A stretch of 8,355 nt of DNA from DASVEE01 sp036399695 (GCA_036399695.1 DASWMP010000259.1:1-8355); one strand, 5' to 3'; shown: positions 1 to 5,584, counted from the first letter of the stretch. Numbers and translations: made by a program. Notes: generated by a model from the sequence alone, not told the origin.

Positions 1-448
1 TCGAGATCTCGGAGGCGATCGTGCCGATGGTTCCGGAGGGTACGGAGTAGACGGACGCCTGCTTCGTGGCGCCGCGGTACCAGAGCTCATACATCCGTTC
101 GCTGAACTCGACGGCGCCGCCGCCGGAGCCGAGCATCACGCCGATCGTGCGGCGGGTCTCGAGATCCACGGCGCGCGGGTCGAGGCAGGCGTCGCGCAGC
201 GCTTCGTCGGCCGCGGCGATGACCATCGGAACGACGCGCGAGACATGCTTCATGTTCTGCGGGTCGACCCAGAGCGACGGATCGAAGTCGACTTCACCGG
301 CGATGCGGCAGGGGAGCGAGTCGGCGTCGAAACGGGTGATGCGGCGGACGCCGCTCCGCCCGGCGGCGAGCGAGGCAAAGTACGCCTCGCGGCCGACTCC
401 ATTGGGACTGAGTGCGCCGATGCCGGTGATGACGATTCGCGCTACCAT
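1..448 (-). CDS. fabF: Beta-ketoacyl-ACP synthase, KAS II / FabF type (N-terminal part, cut by window edge)
   Basis: This gene encodes a condensing enzyme that joins malonyl-ACP to a growing acyl-ACP in cytoplasmic type II fatty-acid (or related) synthesis. The first 149 codons are visible, reading leftward from an ATG at 448. The thiolase-fold N terminus is clear: VARIVITGIGALSPNG (residues 2-17), then RSGVRRITRFDA (31-42), CRIAGEVDFDP (47-57) and the glycine-rich IGVMLGSGGG (102-111). The catalytic cysteine, near residue 163 in E. coli FabF, and the two active-site histidines would lie beyond the left edge, so activity cannot be judged. A GGGAG at 452-456 (read on the minus strand) lies 3 nt before the ATG, a rather tight ribosome site. 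The stretch before the missing cysteine, VPSGTIGTIASEIS (136-149), differs from the usual VPxxIxNMxAG form. It could therefore be a paralogue serving a secondary-metabolite or specialised lipid pathway rather than the housekeeping enzyme. Confidence 0.9.
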   Translation of the reverse strand, partial: MVARIVITGIGALSPNGVGREAYFASLAAGRSGVRRITRFDADSLPCRIAGEVDFDPSLWVDPQNMKHVSRVVPMVIAAADEALRDACLDPRAVDLETRRTIGVMLGSGGGAVEFSERMYELWYRGATKQASVYSVPSGTIGTIASEIS

Positions 449-469
449 CGGCTCCCGAGGTACCTGACT

Positions 470-1216
470 ATGAAATTACGGATCGCCATGTGCGTCCTTC
501 TTCTTTCCTTCGTTGGTGCAGCGTTTGGACAGCAGCCGGCGAAAACCGCCGATGATGCAGCCCGGCGTGCAATCGACATGCTTGCCGGACCGGCGTGGGA
601 GAAAGCCCGCTACCTCGCCTTCACGTTCGACGTGGAGCGTGAAGGGAAGATTGTCGCATCGTTCCCGCAGCGTTACGACCGTTGGACGGGCGATTACCGG
701 GTGTCGGGGAAGGTGAAAGAGGACGACGTGGTAGTCGTGATGAATGTCAACACGAAGAAAGGGCGGGCCTGGAAGAACGGAACGGAAGTTTCGGATCCGG
801 CCGAGCTGCTGACGTTCGGCCATCGCCGCTTCATCAACGATACGTATTGGCTGCTCATGCCGCTCAAGTCGATGGACCCTGGCGTTCATCGCGAGCTGGC
901 CGAGAGCACGACCGGCGCCTGCGGCCAATCGTACGATGTGGTGCGTCTCTCGTTCGACCAGGGCGTTGGCCTGACGCCGGCGGACGTCTATTGGATGTGG
1001 GTGAACCGCGACACGGGTCTCGTCGACGAGTGGCACATGAAGCTGCAGGGCTCGAAGCCGGAGGACCAGCCATCGACGGTCCTATTCCACGACTACCGCC
1101 GCATCGGAGGGCTGCTGCTCTCGACACGGCGGGAGATCAAAGGGCGGAATCAGTTCATTCTGCTGAATGACGTGACGGTGAGCGAGACCGTGCCGAACGG
1201 AGCGTTTGGGCTGTAG
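470..1216 (+). CDS. Exported protein of unknown function, possibly DUF6503/LolA-like
   Basis: This 248-residue protein has a typical Sec signal peptide: KLR, a hydrophobic core at residues 5-19, and a likely cleavage after AFG (18-20), leaving a mature N terminus QQPAKT. There is no lipobox; C8 lies inside the hydrophobic core. The mature part is rich in beta-prone segments, with tryptophan/tyrosine motifs INDTYWLLMPLK (about 122-133) and DVYWMWVNRDTG (about 172-183), and one cysteine, C151. This layout recalls DUF6503-type proteins, which resemble the LolA/LppX fold of periplasmic lipid or lipoprotein carriers. That resemblance is from memory and is an inference. The ATG at 470 is chosen because it begins the signal peptide and has GAGG (457-460) 9 nt upstream. 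The frame stays open upstream to an ATG at 245, but that extension is antisense to the synthase gene and would bury the signal peptide. No partner gene is visible. Confidence 0.8.
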   Translation: MKLRIAMCVLLLSFVGAAFGQQPAKTADDAARRAIDMLAGPAWEKARYLAFTFDVEREGKIVASFPQRYDRWTGDYRVSGKVKEDDVVVVMNVNTKKGRAWKNGTEVSDPAELLTFGHRRFINDTYWLLMPLKSMDPGVHRELAESTTGACGQSYDVVRLSFDQGVGLTPADVYWMWVNRDTGLVDEWHMKLQGSKPEDQPSTVLFHDYRRIGGLLLSTRREIKGRNQFILLNDVTVSETVPNGAFGL

Positions 1217-1381
1217 GGATCGGGGCCCGGGGCTCGGGGCCCGGTGGGTGTCAGACCCGGGGTTCTGGGGCCGTGTTGTTCTTTGCGCCGCGCGCGAGAC
1301 CGAAGGTGTGACCCCAGCCCGGGGTCCCGCCGTAGCGCCGTAGGGGGCGCGCGGAAAACGTTCACGGCGAGCGTTTGGGCT
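1200..1381. repeat. 13-bp direct repeat pair flanking part of the repeat block
   Basis: GAGCGTTTGGGCT occurs at 1200-1212, where it forms the last codons of the exported-protein gene, and again exactly at 1369-1381 in non-coding sequence. The copies start 169 bp apart. A second copy of a gene's 3' end just downstream suggests duplication during insertion of the intervening repeat-rich DNA, or slippage. No transposase gene or terminal inverted repeats are visible. Confidence 0.6.
1220..1244. repeat. GGGCCC-type direct repeat, two copies
   Basis: The 11-mer TCGGGGCCCGG occurs at 1220-1230 and again at 1234-1244, separated by GGC. Each copy has the self-complementary core CGGGGCCCGG/CCGGGCCCCG, so both can fold back or pair with each other. 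The pair begins 4 bp after the stop codon of the exported-protein gene and could act as a weak terminator, but no T run follows. Related GGGCCC-rich sequence recurs at 1745-1779 and 5448-5460. Confidence 0.6.
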
Positions 1382-1385
1382 CGGA

Positions 1386-1435
1386 GGGGTCAGACCTTCG
1401 TTCCGTCCTCAACAAAAAACAGAAGGTCTGACCCC
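1386..1435. repeat. Inverted pair of the repeat unit forming a 13-bp stem
   Basis: GGGGTCAGACCTT (1386-1398) is the exact reverse complement of AAGGTCTGACCCC (1423-1435), leaving a 24-nt loop that contains an A-rich stretch (AACAAAAAAC). Transcribed, it would form a stable hairpin. No T run follows, so it is not a classical terminator. The head-to-head arrangement of two repeat units resembles a BIME-like unit. Confidence 0.65.
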
Positions 1436-1623
1436 GGAGTGGAACGAAAGGTCTTCTGCCAATCGACAACGAAAGGTCTGACCCCAAGGCGGAACGAAAG
1501 GTCTGACCCCAAGCGGAGCGGCCCCCAGAGTGGAACAAAGGTCTGACCCCGACTCGCCGCCGACCCGCCGGCGTAAACGAAGCTCTGACCCCGAATGGAC
1601 GGTGCCCCTGAGCGGGAGGCGGA

Positions 1624-1675
1624 AGCTGCCGCTTCCGCTATAAGAAAGCGGCAGCTGATGAAGCATCGCTGCCGC
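1624..1675. repeat. Element with two mutually exclusive hairpins
   Basis: AGCTGCCGCTT (1624-1634) pairs perfectly with AAGCGGCAGCT (1646-1656) across an 11-nt loop. The GCGGCAGC part of the second arm (1648-1655) can instead pair with GCTGCCGC (1668-1675). That second stem is extended by GATG/CATC (1657-1660 and 1664-1667), with one bulged T and a 3-nt loop. The middle arm can serve only one partner at a time. The flanking CAGTCCAAACTCC and the GGCAGC/GCTGCC arms resemble intergenic palindromic repeats of other soil bacteria, so a dispersed repeat is more likely than a gene-specific attenuator. Confidence 0.6.
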
Positions 1676-1744
1676 AGTCCAAACTCCGCGTTGCTGACTG
1701 TCGATGCGGACCGTTCCCCCGAACCGAGGGTCTGACCCCCAACC

Positions 1745-1779
1745 GGGCCCCGGGCCCAGGGCCCAGGGCCCAGGGCCCA
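1745..1779. repeat. GGGCCCA heptamer tandem array
   Basis: Four exact GGGCCCA units run from 1752 to 1779, preceded by one variant, GGGCCCC, at 1745-1751. Each unit contains the palindrome GGGCCC, so the array can fold in several registers. It lies directly against the hairpin at 1778-1806. A 7-bp period also appears in an unrelated array at 5392-5445. Confidence 0.85.
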
Positions 1780-1814
1780 CGAATGCGCCCTGCGGGCGCA
1801 TTCGTGCTATTTTT
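1778..1814 (+). terminator. Strong hairpin plus T run upstream of the regulator gene
   Basis: CACGAATGCGCCC (1778-1790) pairs perfectly with GGGCGCATTCGTG (1794-1806) around a 3-nt TGC loop. After CTA, five T residues follow at 1810-1814. This has the form of an intrinsic terminator for transcripts from the left, and it would insulate the regulator gene. However, TGCTATTTT (1805-1813) also resembles an extended -10 element placed about 20 bp before the ATG at 1831. The element may therefore contribute a promoter, or both. Sequence alone does not settle this. Confidence 0.55.
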
Positions 1815-1830
1815 CCTTCCGGTCCCTCTC

Positions 1831-2997
1831 ATGGTCCTCCTCACAATCCGGCTGTTCGGCGACTTTGCGGCTACCGATCATCGTGGCGATGCGCTTTCTG
1901 TCGGCAACCGGCGGACGCAGGCGCTCATCGTTTATCTGGCGCTGAAGATTACCGGGAGGACGTCGTTCCAGGAGATCGCGGAGCTGATCTTCGGGGATGA
2001 GACAGCGCAGGCGAGTGCGCGTGCGCTCGTCAACGATCTTCGCTACGCGCTGCGTTTCATGGGCTCCGAAATCCTGTACGAGGATGGCGACGCGATCCGC
2101 TTCAACCGTGAGGTCGTGGACGTCGACGCCGCCCGCTTCGCCGATCTCGTCGCCGGTCCTTCGATCAACACCATCCGCCGCGCGACGGACATCTATCGCG
2201 GGAACCTGCTCGAGCAGTTCCAGAGCGGGATCCCCTCGTTCGACCAGTGGCTCGCGGAGAAGCGGCTCAACTACTGGCGCGGGGCCGTGGCCATCTTCGG
2301 GCGTCTCCTGGCGGCGCAGATCCAGGCCGGCTGGTGGGAAGAAGCGGTGGAGACGGCGAGCCGGCTGCTGTCGCTCGATCCGTCGCAGGAAGTCGTCCAT
2401 CGCACGCTCATGCGCCTCCAGCTCGAGCAGGGGCGGCCCGACTCCGCGCTGCGGCGCTACCAGGAATGCGCCGACATCCTCCGCCGCGAGCATGGACGCG
2501 AGCCCGGTCCCGAGACCCAGCGGCTGCACGAAGAAATCCAGACCGCGCTCGCATGCACCCCGGCGCCGCGCGAGATGCTGCGCAATCCGCTCGACAAGCC
2601 GGTGCTGATTCTCGTCGTGGAGGACGATCTCGTCTCCGCGGCTCTCGTCGAGAGCTACCTCGGGGAAGCAGGCTACGAGGCGATCGTCGTCAACGACGGC
2701 GCCGAAGCACTGCTGGAGCTCGGGAAGCGCAAGTTCGAACTGCTCCTCCTCGACATCAACGTGCCGACGCTGAACGGCCTGAAGCTGTTCGAGATCATGA
2801 TCCAGAAGGGCATCGAAACGCCGGCGCTGTTCGTGACCGGCATCCCCGGTGCCGACGTCGAAGCGCAGAGCCTCGAGCTCGGCGCGGCGGGCTTCCTTCG
2901 CAAGCCGATCCGCAGGGAGGTCCTGCTGCCGCGCATCCGGCGCATCCTCCAGCGCACGCACCGCGGCGACAACACGGCGCGGCGGATGAATGAGTGA
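1831..2997 (+). CDS. SARP/BTAD-type transcriptional regulator with C-terminal receiver domain
   Basis: This 388-residue cytoplasmic DNA-binding regulator probably controls transcription according to phosphorylation by the adjacent kinase. Residues 1-95 form an OmpR/SARP-like winged helix (begins LLTIRLFGDF; helix region around SARALVNDLRYALR, 62-75). Residues 96-240 form a BTAD/TPR-like domain, with VDVDAARFADLV (96-107), YRGNLLEQF (122-130) and the family-typical ALRRYQECADILRREHGREP (206-225). Residues 257-376 are a complete receiver: acidic E264, D265 and D266, phospho-acceptor D308, T336 and K358. Having the receiver after the DNA-binding module reverses the usual OmpR order. ATG 1831 is chosen because it starts directly before the first strand of the DNA-binding fold. 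The in-frame ATG at 1783 lies inside a hairpin and would add an unlikely hydrophobic tail. No purine-rich ribosome site precedes 1831. The stop overlaps the kinase start by 8 bp, implying coupled translation. Target genes are unknown. Confidence 0.85.
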   Translation: MVLLTIRLFGDFAATDHRGDALSVGNRRTQALIVYLALKITGRTSFQEIAELIFGDETAQASARALVNDLRYALRFMGSEILYEDGDAIRFNREVVDVDAARFADLVAGPSINTIRRATDIYRGNLLEQFQSGIPSFDQWLAEKRLNYWRGAVAIFGRLLAAQIQAGWWEEAVETASRLLSLDPSQEVVHRTLMRLQLEQGRPDSALRRYQECADILRREHGREPGPETQRLHEEIQTALACTPAPREMLRNPLDKPVLILVVEDDLVSAALVESYLGEAGYEAIVVNDGAEALLELGKRKFELLLLDINVPTLNGLKLFEIMIQKGIETPALFVTGIPGADVEAQSLELGAAGFLRKPIRREVLLPRIRRILQRTHRGDNTARRMNE

Positions 2998-5305
2998 CCG
3001 GGTTCGGCGCCTCGAGACCGTTGAAATCCCGCTGATCCGCGTCGCCGGGTCGATCCTGCTTTCGTTCGCCGTCCTGCTGCACCAGCGCTTTCTGCTCGAC
3101 GAGCGGTCATTCGTGCCGTGGCTGTTCGTCACGGCGCTGCTGGCGTTCTACGCCGCCGCGGCCTGGGGGCTGGTCACGGTCTTCTACGACCGCGTCAACC
3201 TGACGAAAGCGCTCTTCGCCGGCGACCTGGTGATCTGGACCGTGGCCATCTACGCGACGGGCGCCGAATCGAGCTGGCTGTTCTTCATCCTGTTGATGCG
3301 TGTGGCCGATCAGGTGCGGACGACGTTCCGCCGCTGTCTCTGGTTCGCCGGGTTTGCCACGGCCTGTTACGCGGGCCTCCTGCTGTGGGTGCAGGTAGTC
3401 GACGGACGTCCGGTCGCCACCGCCGAAGCGGTGGTCAAGACGTTGACGATCCTCTGCGCCGGGATCTACATCTCGCTGGCCGCCCGTTCGACGGAAGCGC
3501 AGCGGGAGCGCCTGACGGTGGCGATCCGCACCGCGCGCGAAGCGAGCCGCCGCGCGGAAGAAGCGAGCGCCGCGAAGAGCGAGTTCCTCGCGAACATGTC
3601 GCACGAGATGCGCACGCCCCTCCACGGCGTCCTCGGCATGCTCCAACTGGCGATTGACGAGGAGACACGGTCGACGAACGTGCGCCGGCTCGAGCTGGCC
3701 CGCCGCTCCGCCGAATCGCTGCTCGCGACGGTCGACGAGATCCTCGACCTGGCCAAGATCGAAGCGCGCAAGGTGGAGCTCGAGCCGCTCTACTTCTCGA
3801 TCCGCGAGCTGCTGACCGAGACGATGAAGTCGGTAGCGGTGCCGGCGGCAGCGAAAGCTCTGACCCTGGCGTACTACGTGGAACCGGAGGTGCGCAGCAC
3901 GGTGTGGGGCGATCCGGTGCGGCTGCGGCAGGTCATCGTGAATCTCGTCGGCAACGCCATCAAGTTCACGCCGGCCGGCGGCGAGATCGCGGTGCAGGTC
4001 ATGCGTGCGGATCGCGAGCACCTGCGCTTCGAGGTGCGCGACAGCGGCATCGGGATCGAGGAGGCGTGGCGCGAGCGGATCTTTCAGCCGTTCACGCAGG
4101 GGGACAACTCCCACGGCCGCCGCTACGGCGGCACAGGTCTCGGCCTGGCGATCGTCTCCCGCCTCGTCGGCGCGATGGGGGGCCGCATCGAGCTGACGAG
4201 CGTGCCGTCGAAGGGCTCGACGTTCATCTTCGACGTGGCCATGCCGGGCGATCCGGCCGGCACGATCCCGCCGCGGCCTTCGTGGGAGGTGAATCTCGCC
4301 GGACGCTCGGTGCTCGTCGTGGAGCCGAACGAAACGTCGCGCCACTTCCTCGCCGAGATGTTGCGCCATCGCGGCCTCGTCGTCAGCTCGTGTGCCACGG
4401 CGGACGACGTGCCCGAAGGGGACTACGACTGCGCGGTCACGGCGGACCCGCGAGTGCTCGTGGAGCCGAAGGTGATCGTGAACTCGCCGATCGATCACGT
4501 CGCCGACGAACTGGTGCGGGTAATGCGGCCGGTGGGGGAGCGCGAGTTGCTCGAAAGCGTCGCCGTCGTCCTCGGGCTGCTCCCGCGGCGCGTGGAGTAC
4601 ACGTTGCGGCGGCAGCAGCCGGCGGAAGGCGCGATCAGCGTGCTGGTCGTCGAGGACAATCCGGTGAGCCAGGAGTTCGCTGCCGAGGCGCTGCGCCGCA
4701 TGGGGCATCGGGCGATGATCGTGGCCGACGGCGACGAAGCGCTCTCGGTCATGACGGCGAACCGCTTCGACCTGGTGCTGATGGACGTGCAGATGCCGGG
4801 GATCGACGGCCTCGAAGCGACGCGCACCTATCGCGGGAACGGCGGCAGGACGCCGATCGTCGGCCTGACGGCGAACACGCGCCGCGAGGATCGCGACGCC
4901 TGTCTCGAAGCGGGGATGAACGCGGTGCTGACGAAGCCGCTCGACGCGCGGCAGCTCGCCTCCATCATCCGGCAGGTGACGGGCGTGGAGTCGATCGTCG
5001 AAGCGGTCGGCGGGAACATGTCGCTGCTGGCGAAGGTGAGCGACGCGTTCGCGAAGCAGACGCCGCCGCTGCTGGCCACGATGCGCCAGGCGATGACGAC
5101 TCGCGACGGCGAGTCGCTCTACCAGAGCGCGCACAAGCTGAAGGGCTCGATCAGCAACTTCGCCGAGGAAACGGCGGCGGGGCTGGCGCAGGAGATGGAG
5201 TCGGCGGCGCGCATCGCCGATTTCGAGAAAGCAGCAGCGCTGATGCCGCGGCTGGAGGCAGCGGTCGGCGACCTGGAGAGGCGGATGGAGGCGGCGCTGG
5301 GGTGA
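2990..5305 (+). CDS. Membrane hybrid histidine kinase: HisKA, HATPase, pseudo-receiver, receiver, HPt
   Basis: This 771-residue sensor kinase has five or six hydrophobic segments within residues 17-165 and no recognisable large extracytoplasmic domain. A charged, coiled-coil-like linker follows (168-200). HisKA carries the phospho-acceptor H205 in FLANMSHEMRTP (199-210). HATPase_c has an N box with N322, a G1 box DSGIGI (351-356), an F box FQPFTQ (365-370) and a G2 box GGTGLGLAI (380-388). Residues 437-532 are a shortened, degenerate receiver. Residues 548-664 are an intact receiver: E555 and D556, D599, T627 and K649. The C terminus (about 666-771) is an HPt domain with H715 in AHKLKGSISNF. 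All catalytic residues of a phosphorelay are therefore present, and phosphate likely passes H205, D599, H715, then D308 of the upstream-encoded regulator. The gene overlaps that regulator by 8 bp with no clear ribosome site, so it is probably translated by coupling. The signal sensed is unknown. Confidence 0.92.
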   Translation: MSDRVRRLETVEIPLIRVAGSILLSFAVLLHQRFLLDERSFVPWLFVTALLAFYAAAAWGLVTVFYDRVNLTKALFAGDLVIWTVAIYATGAESSWLFFILLMRVADQVRTTFRRCLWFAGFATACYAGLLLWVQVVDGRPVATAEAVVKTLTILCAGIYISLAARSTEAQRERLTVAIRTAREASRRAEEASAAKSEFLANMSHEMRTPLHGVLGMLQLAIDEETRSTNVRRLELARRSAESLLATVDEILDLAKIEARKVELEPLYFSIRELLTETMKSVAVPAAAKALTLAYYVEPEVRSTVWGDPVRLRQVIVNLVGNAIKFTPAGGEIAVQVMRADREHLRFEVRDSGIGIEEAWRERIFQPFTQGDNSHGRRYGGTGLGLAIVSRLVGAMGGRIELTSVPSKGSTFIFDVAMPGDPAGTIPPRPSWEVNLAGRSVLVVEPNETSRHFLAEMLRHRGLVVSSCATADDVPEGDYDCAVTADPRVLVEPKVIVNSPIDHVADELVRVMRPVGERELLESVAVVLGLLPRRVEYTLRRQQPAEGAISVLVVEDNPVSQEFAAEALRRMGHRAMIVADGDEALSVMTANRFDLVLMDVQMPGIDGLEATRTYRGNGGRTPIVGLTANTRREDRDACLEAGMNAVLTKPLDARQLASIIRQVTGVESIVEAVGGNMSLLAKVSDAFAKQTPPLLATMRQAMTTRDGESLYQSAHKLKGSISNFAEETAAGLAQEMESAARIADFEKAAALMPRLEAAVGDLERRMEAALG

Positions 5306-5342
5306 ATGTGGGACAGACACTCTTGTCTGTCCCACATTCACC
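5301..5342 (+). terminator. Perfect 19-bp hairpin overlapping the kinase stop codon
   Basis: GGTGAATGTGGGACAGACA (5301-5319) pairs without mismatch with its reverse complement at 5324-5342, closing a 4-nt CTCT loop. The TGA stop of the kinase (5303-5305) lies inside the left arm. No T run follows, so termination would depend on the hairpin stalling polymerase or on protection of the mRNA 3' end. The GGGACAGACA/TGTCTGTCCC core resembles a dispersed palindromic repeat, and the element may have inserted at the gene end. Confidence 0.6.
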
Positions 5343-5391
5343 TTCTGTCGAAGGTCGCCACCGCAGCTATTGGGTCCCTTGGGCTAACGGC

Positions 5392-5445
5392 GAATGTTGA
5401 ATGTTCAATGTTGAATGGTGAATGGTGAATGGTGAATGGTGAATG
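5392..5445. repeat. GAATGKT heptamer tandem array (left arm)
   Basis: Seven consecutive 7-bp units start at 5392: GAATGTT, GAATGTT, CAATGTT, then four of GAATGGT, followed by a partial GAATG. The array is AT-richer than the surrounding DNA. It reads like a short tandem repeat of the heptanucleotide class known from cyanobacteria and other bacteria. It lies between the kinase stop and the phosphatase gene and encodes nothing evident. Confidence 0.85.
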
Positions 5446-5503
5446 AACCGGGCCCGGGGGCGGGTCGTTTTCCGGGTGTGAACTTCGCTCGGCGGATCTC
5501 GTA

Positions 5504-5542
5504 ATTCAACATTGAACATTCACGATTGACCATTCAACATTC
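5504..5542. repeat. Heptamer array in inverted orientation (right arm)
   Basis: Read on the minus strand from 5542, the units are GAATGTT, GAATGGT, CAATCGT, GAATGTT, CAATGTT and a partial GAAT. The segment therefore mirrors the left array. Exact inverted matches include 17 bp (5400-5416 with 5504-5520) and 15 bp (5389-5403 with 5531-5545). Together the two arrays form an imperfect inverted repeat of about 157 bp around a GC-rich centre that includes CCGGGCCCGGGGG (5448-5460). Confidence 0.85.
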
Positions 5543-5546
5543 GCCT

Positions 5547-5572
5547 TTGCCTTCTCGCGCCGCCACTAGAAT
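5547..5572 (+). promoter_or_regulatory. Candidate promoter of the phosphatase gene, giving a very short leader
   Basis: TAGAAT (5567-5572) matches five of six bases of the TATAAT -10 consensus. TTGCCT (5547-5552) matches four of six of TTGACA, but the spacer is only 14 bp. Transcription from here would start about 5 nt before the ATG at 5585, making the mRNA nearly leaderless. This fits the absence of a purine-rich ribosome site: the bases before the ATG are the pyrimidine-rich GGCCTCCTCCTG. The -10 element is plausible, the -35 element weak. Confidence 0.35.
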
Positions 5573-5584
5573 GGCCTCCTCCTG

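Larger units (their letters stand above)
1305..1739. repeat. Dispersed GGTCTGACCCC repeat family, about nine copies plus one degenerate copy upstream
   Basis: The motif GGTCTGACCCC, often preceded by GGAACGAAA, appears at 1425-1435, 1475-1485, 1500-1510, 1540-1550 and 1729-1739. One-base variants lie at 1305-1315 (GGTGTGACCCC) and 1582-1592 (GCTCTGACCCC), and a more degenerate copy at 1450-1460. An inverted copy lies at 1386-1396, and a partial inverted one (GTCAGACCC) at 1250-1258. Four copies, at 1425, 1450, 1475 and 1500, are spaced exactly 25 bp apart. The next intervals are 40 and 42 bp. The longest shared unit is GGAACGAAAGGTCTGACCCC. Related sequences in other bacteria are often found near REP-associated tyrosine transposases (established pattern, recalled from memory). 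No such gene is in this window, so these would be non-autonomous copies. Confidence 0.8.
1217..1830. other. Gene-free, repeat-dense intergenic region
   Basis: No convincing gene lies in these 614 bases. Short open frames exist but consist of translated repeats. The region holds GGGCCC-rich repeats at both ends, about ten GGTCTGACCCC motifs, a double-hairpin element near 1624-1675 and a strong hairpin with a T run just before the next gene. The individual elements are listed separately. The density of repeats suggests a tolerant landing zone for small non-coding mobile or slippage-derived elements rather than decayed coding sequence. Confidence 0.75.

Noticed and set aside
245..469. A longer start for the exported-protein gene at ATG 245
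   Set aside because: The extra 75 codons are antisense to the conserved FabF-type sequence and would place the clear signal peptide in the middle of the protein.
1425..1592. CRISPR array
   Set aside because: The repeated unit is only about 11-20 bp, spacing varies (25, 25, 25, 40, 42), copies are degenerate and one is inverted, and no cas gene is present.
1244..1801. Small open reading frames on both strands across the repeat block
   Set aside because: They are translations of GC-rich repeats, with no recognisable domain or convincing ribosome site.
1783..1830. An upstream start for the regulator at ATG 1783
   Set aside because: It lies inside the hairpin at 1778-1806. The added residues come from the hairpin and T run, and precede the normal start of the DNA-binding fold.
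1217..1830. A decayed insertion sequence or transposase remnant
   Set aside because: No transposase motif is readable in any frame and no terminal inverted repeats bound the region; only short repeats are seen.
3107..5341. Long antisense open frame (744 codons) across the kinase gene
   Set aside because: It mirrors the codon periodicity of a high-GC gene. Its translation is rich in Arg/His/Ala with no recognisable motif, while the plus strand holds all kinase motifs.
5573..5584. GGCCTCCTCCTG before ATG 5585 as a ribosome binding site
   Set aside because: CCTCC is the anti-Shine-Dalgarno sense, not the purine-rich mRNA sequence that pairs with 16S rRNA.
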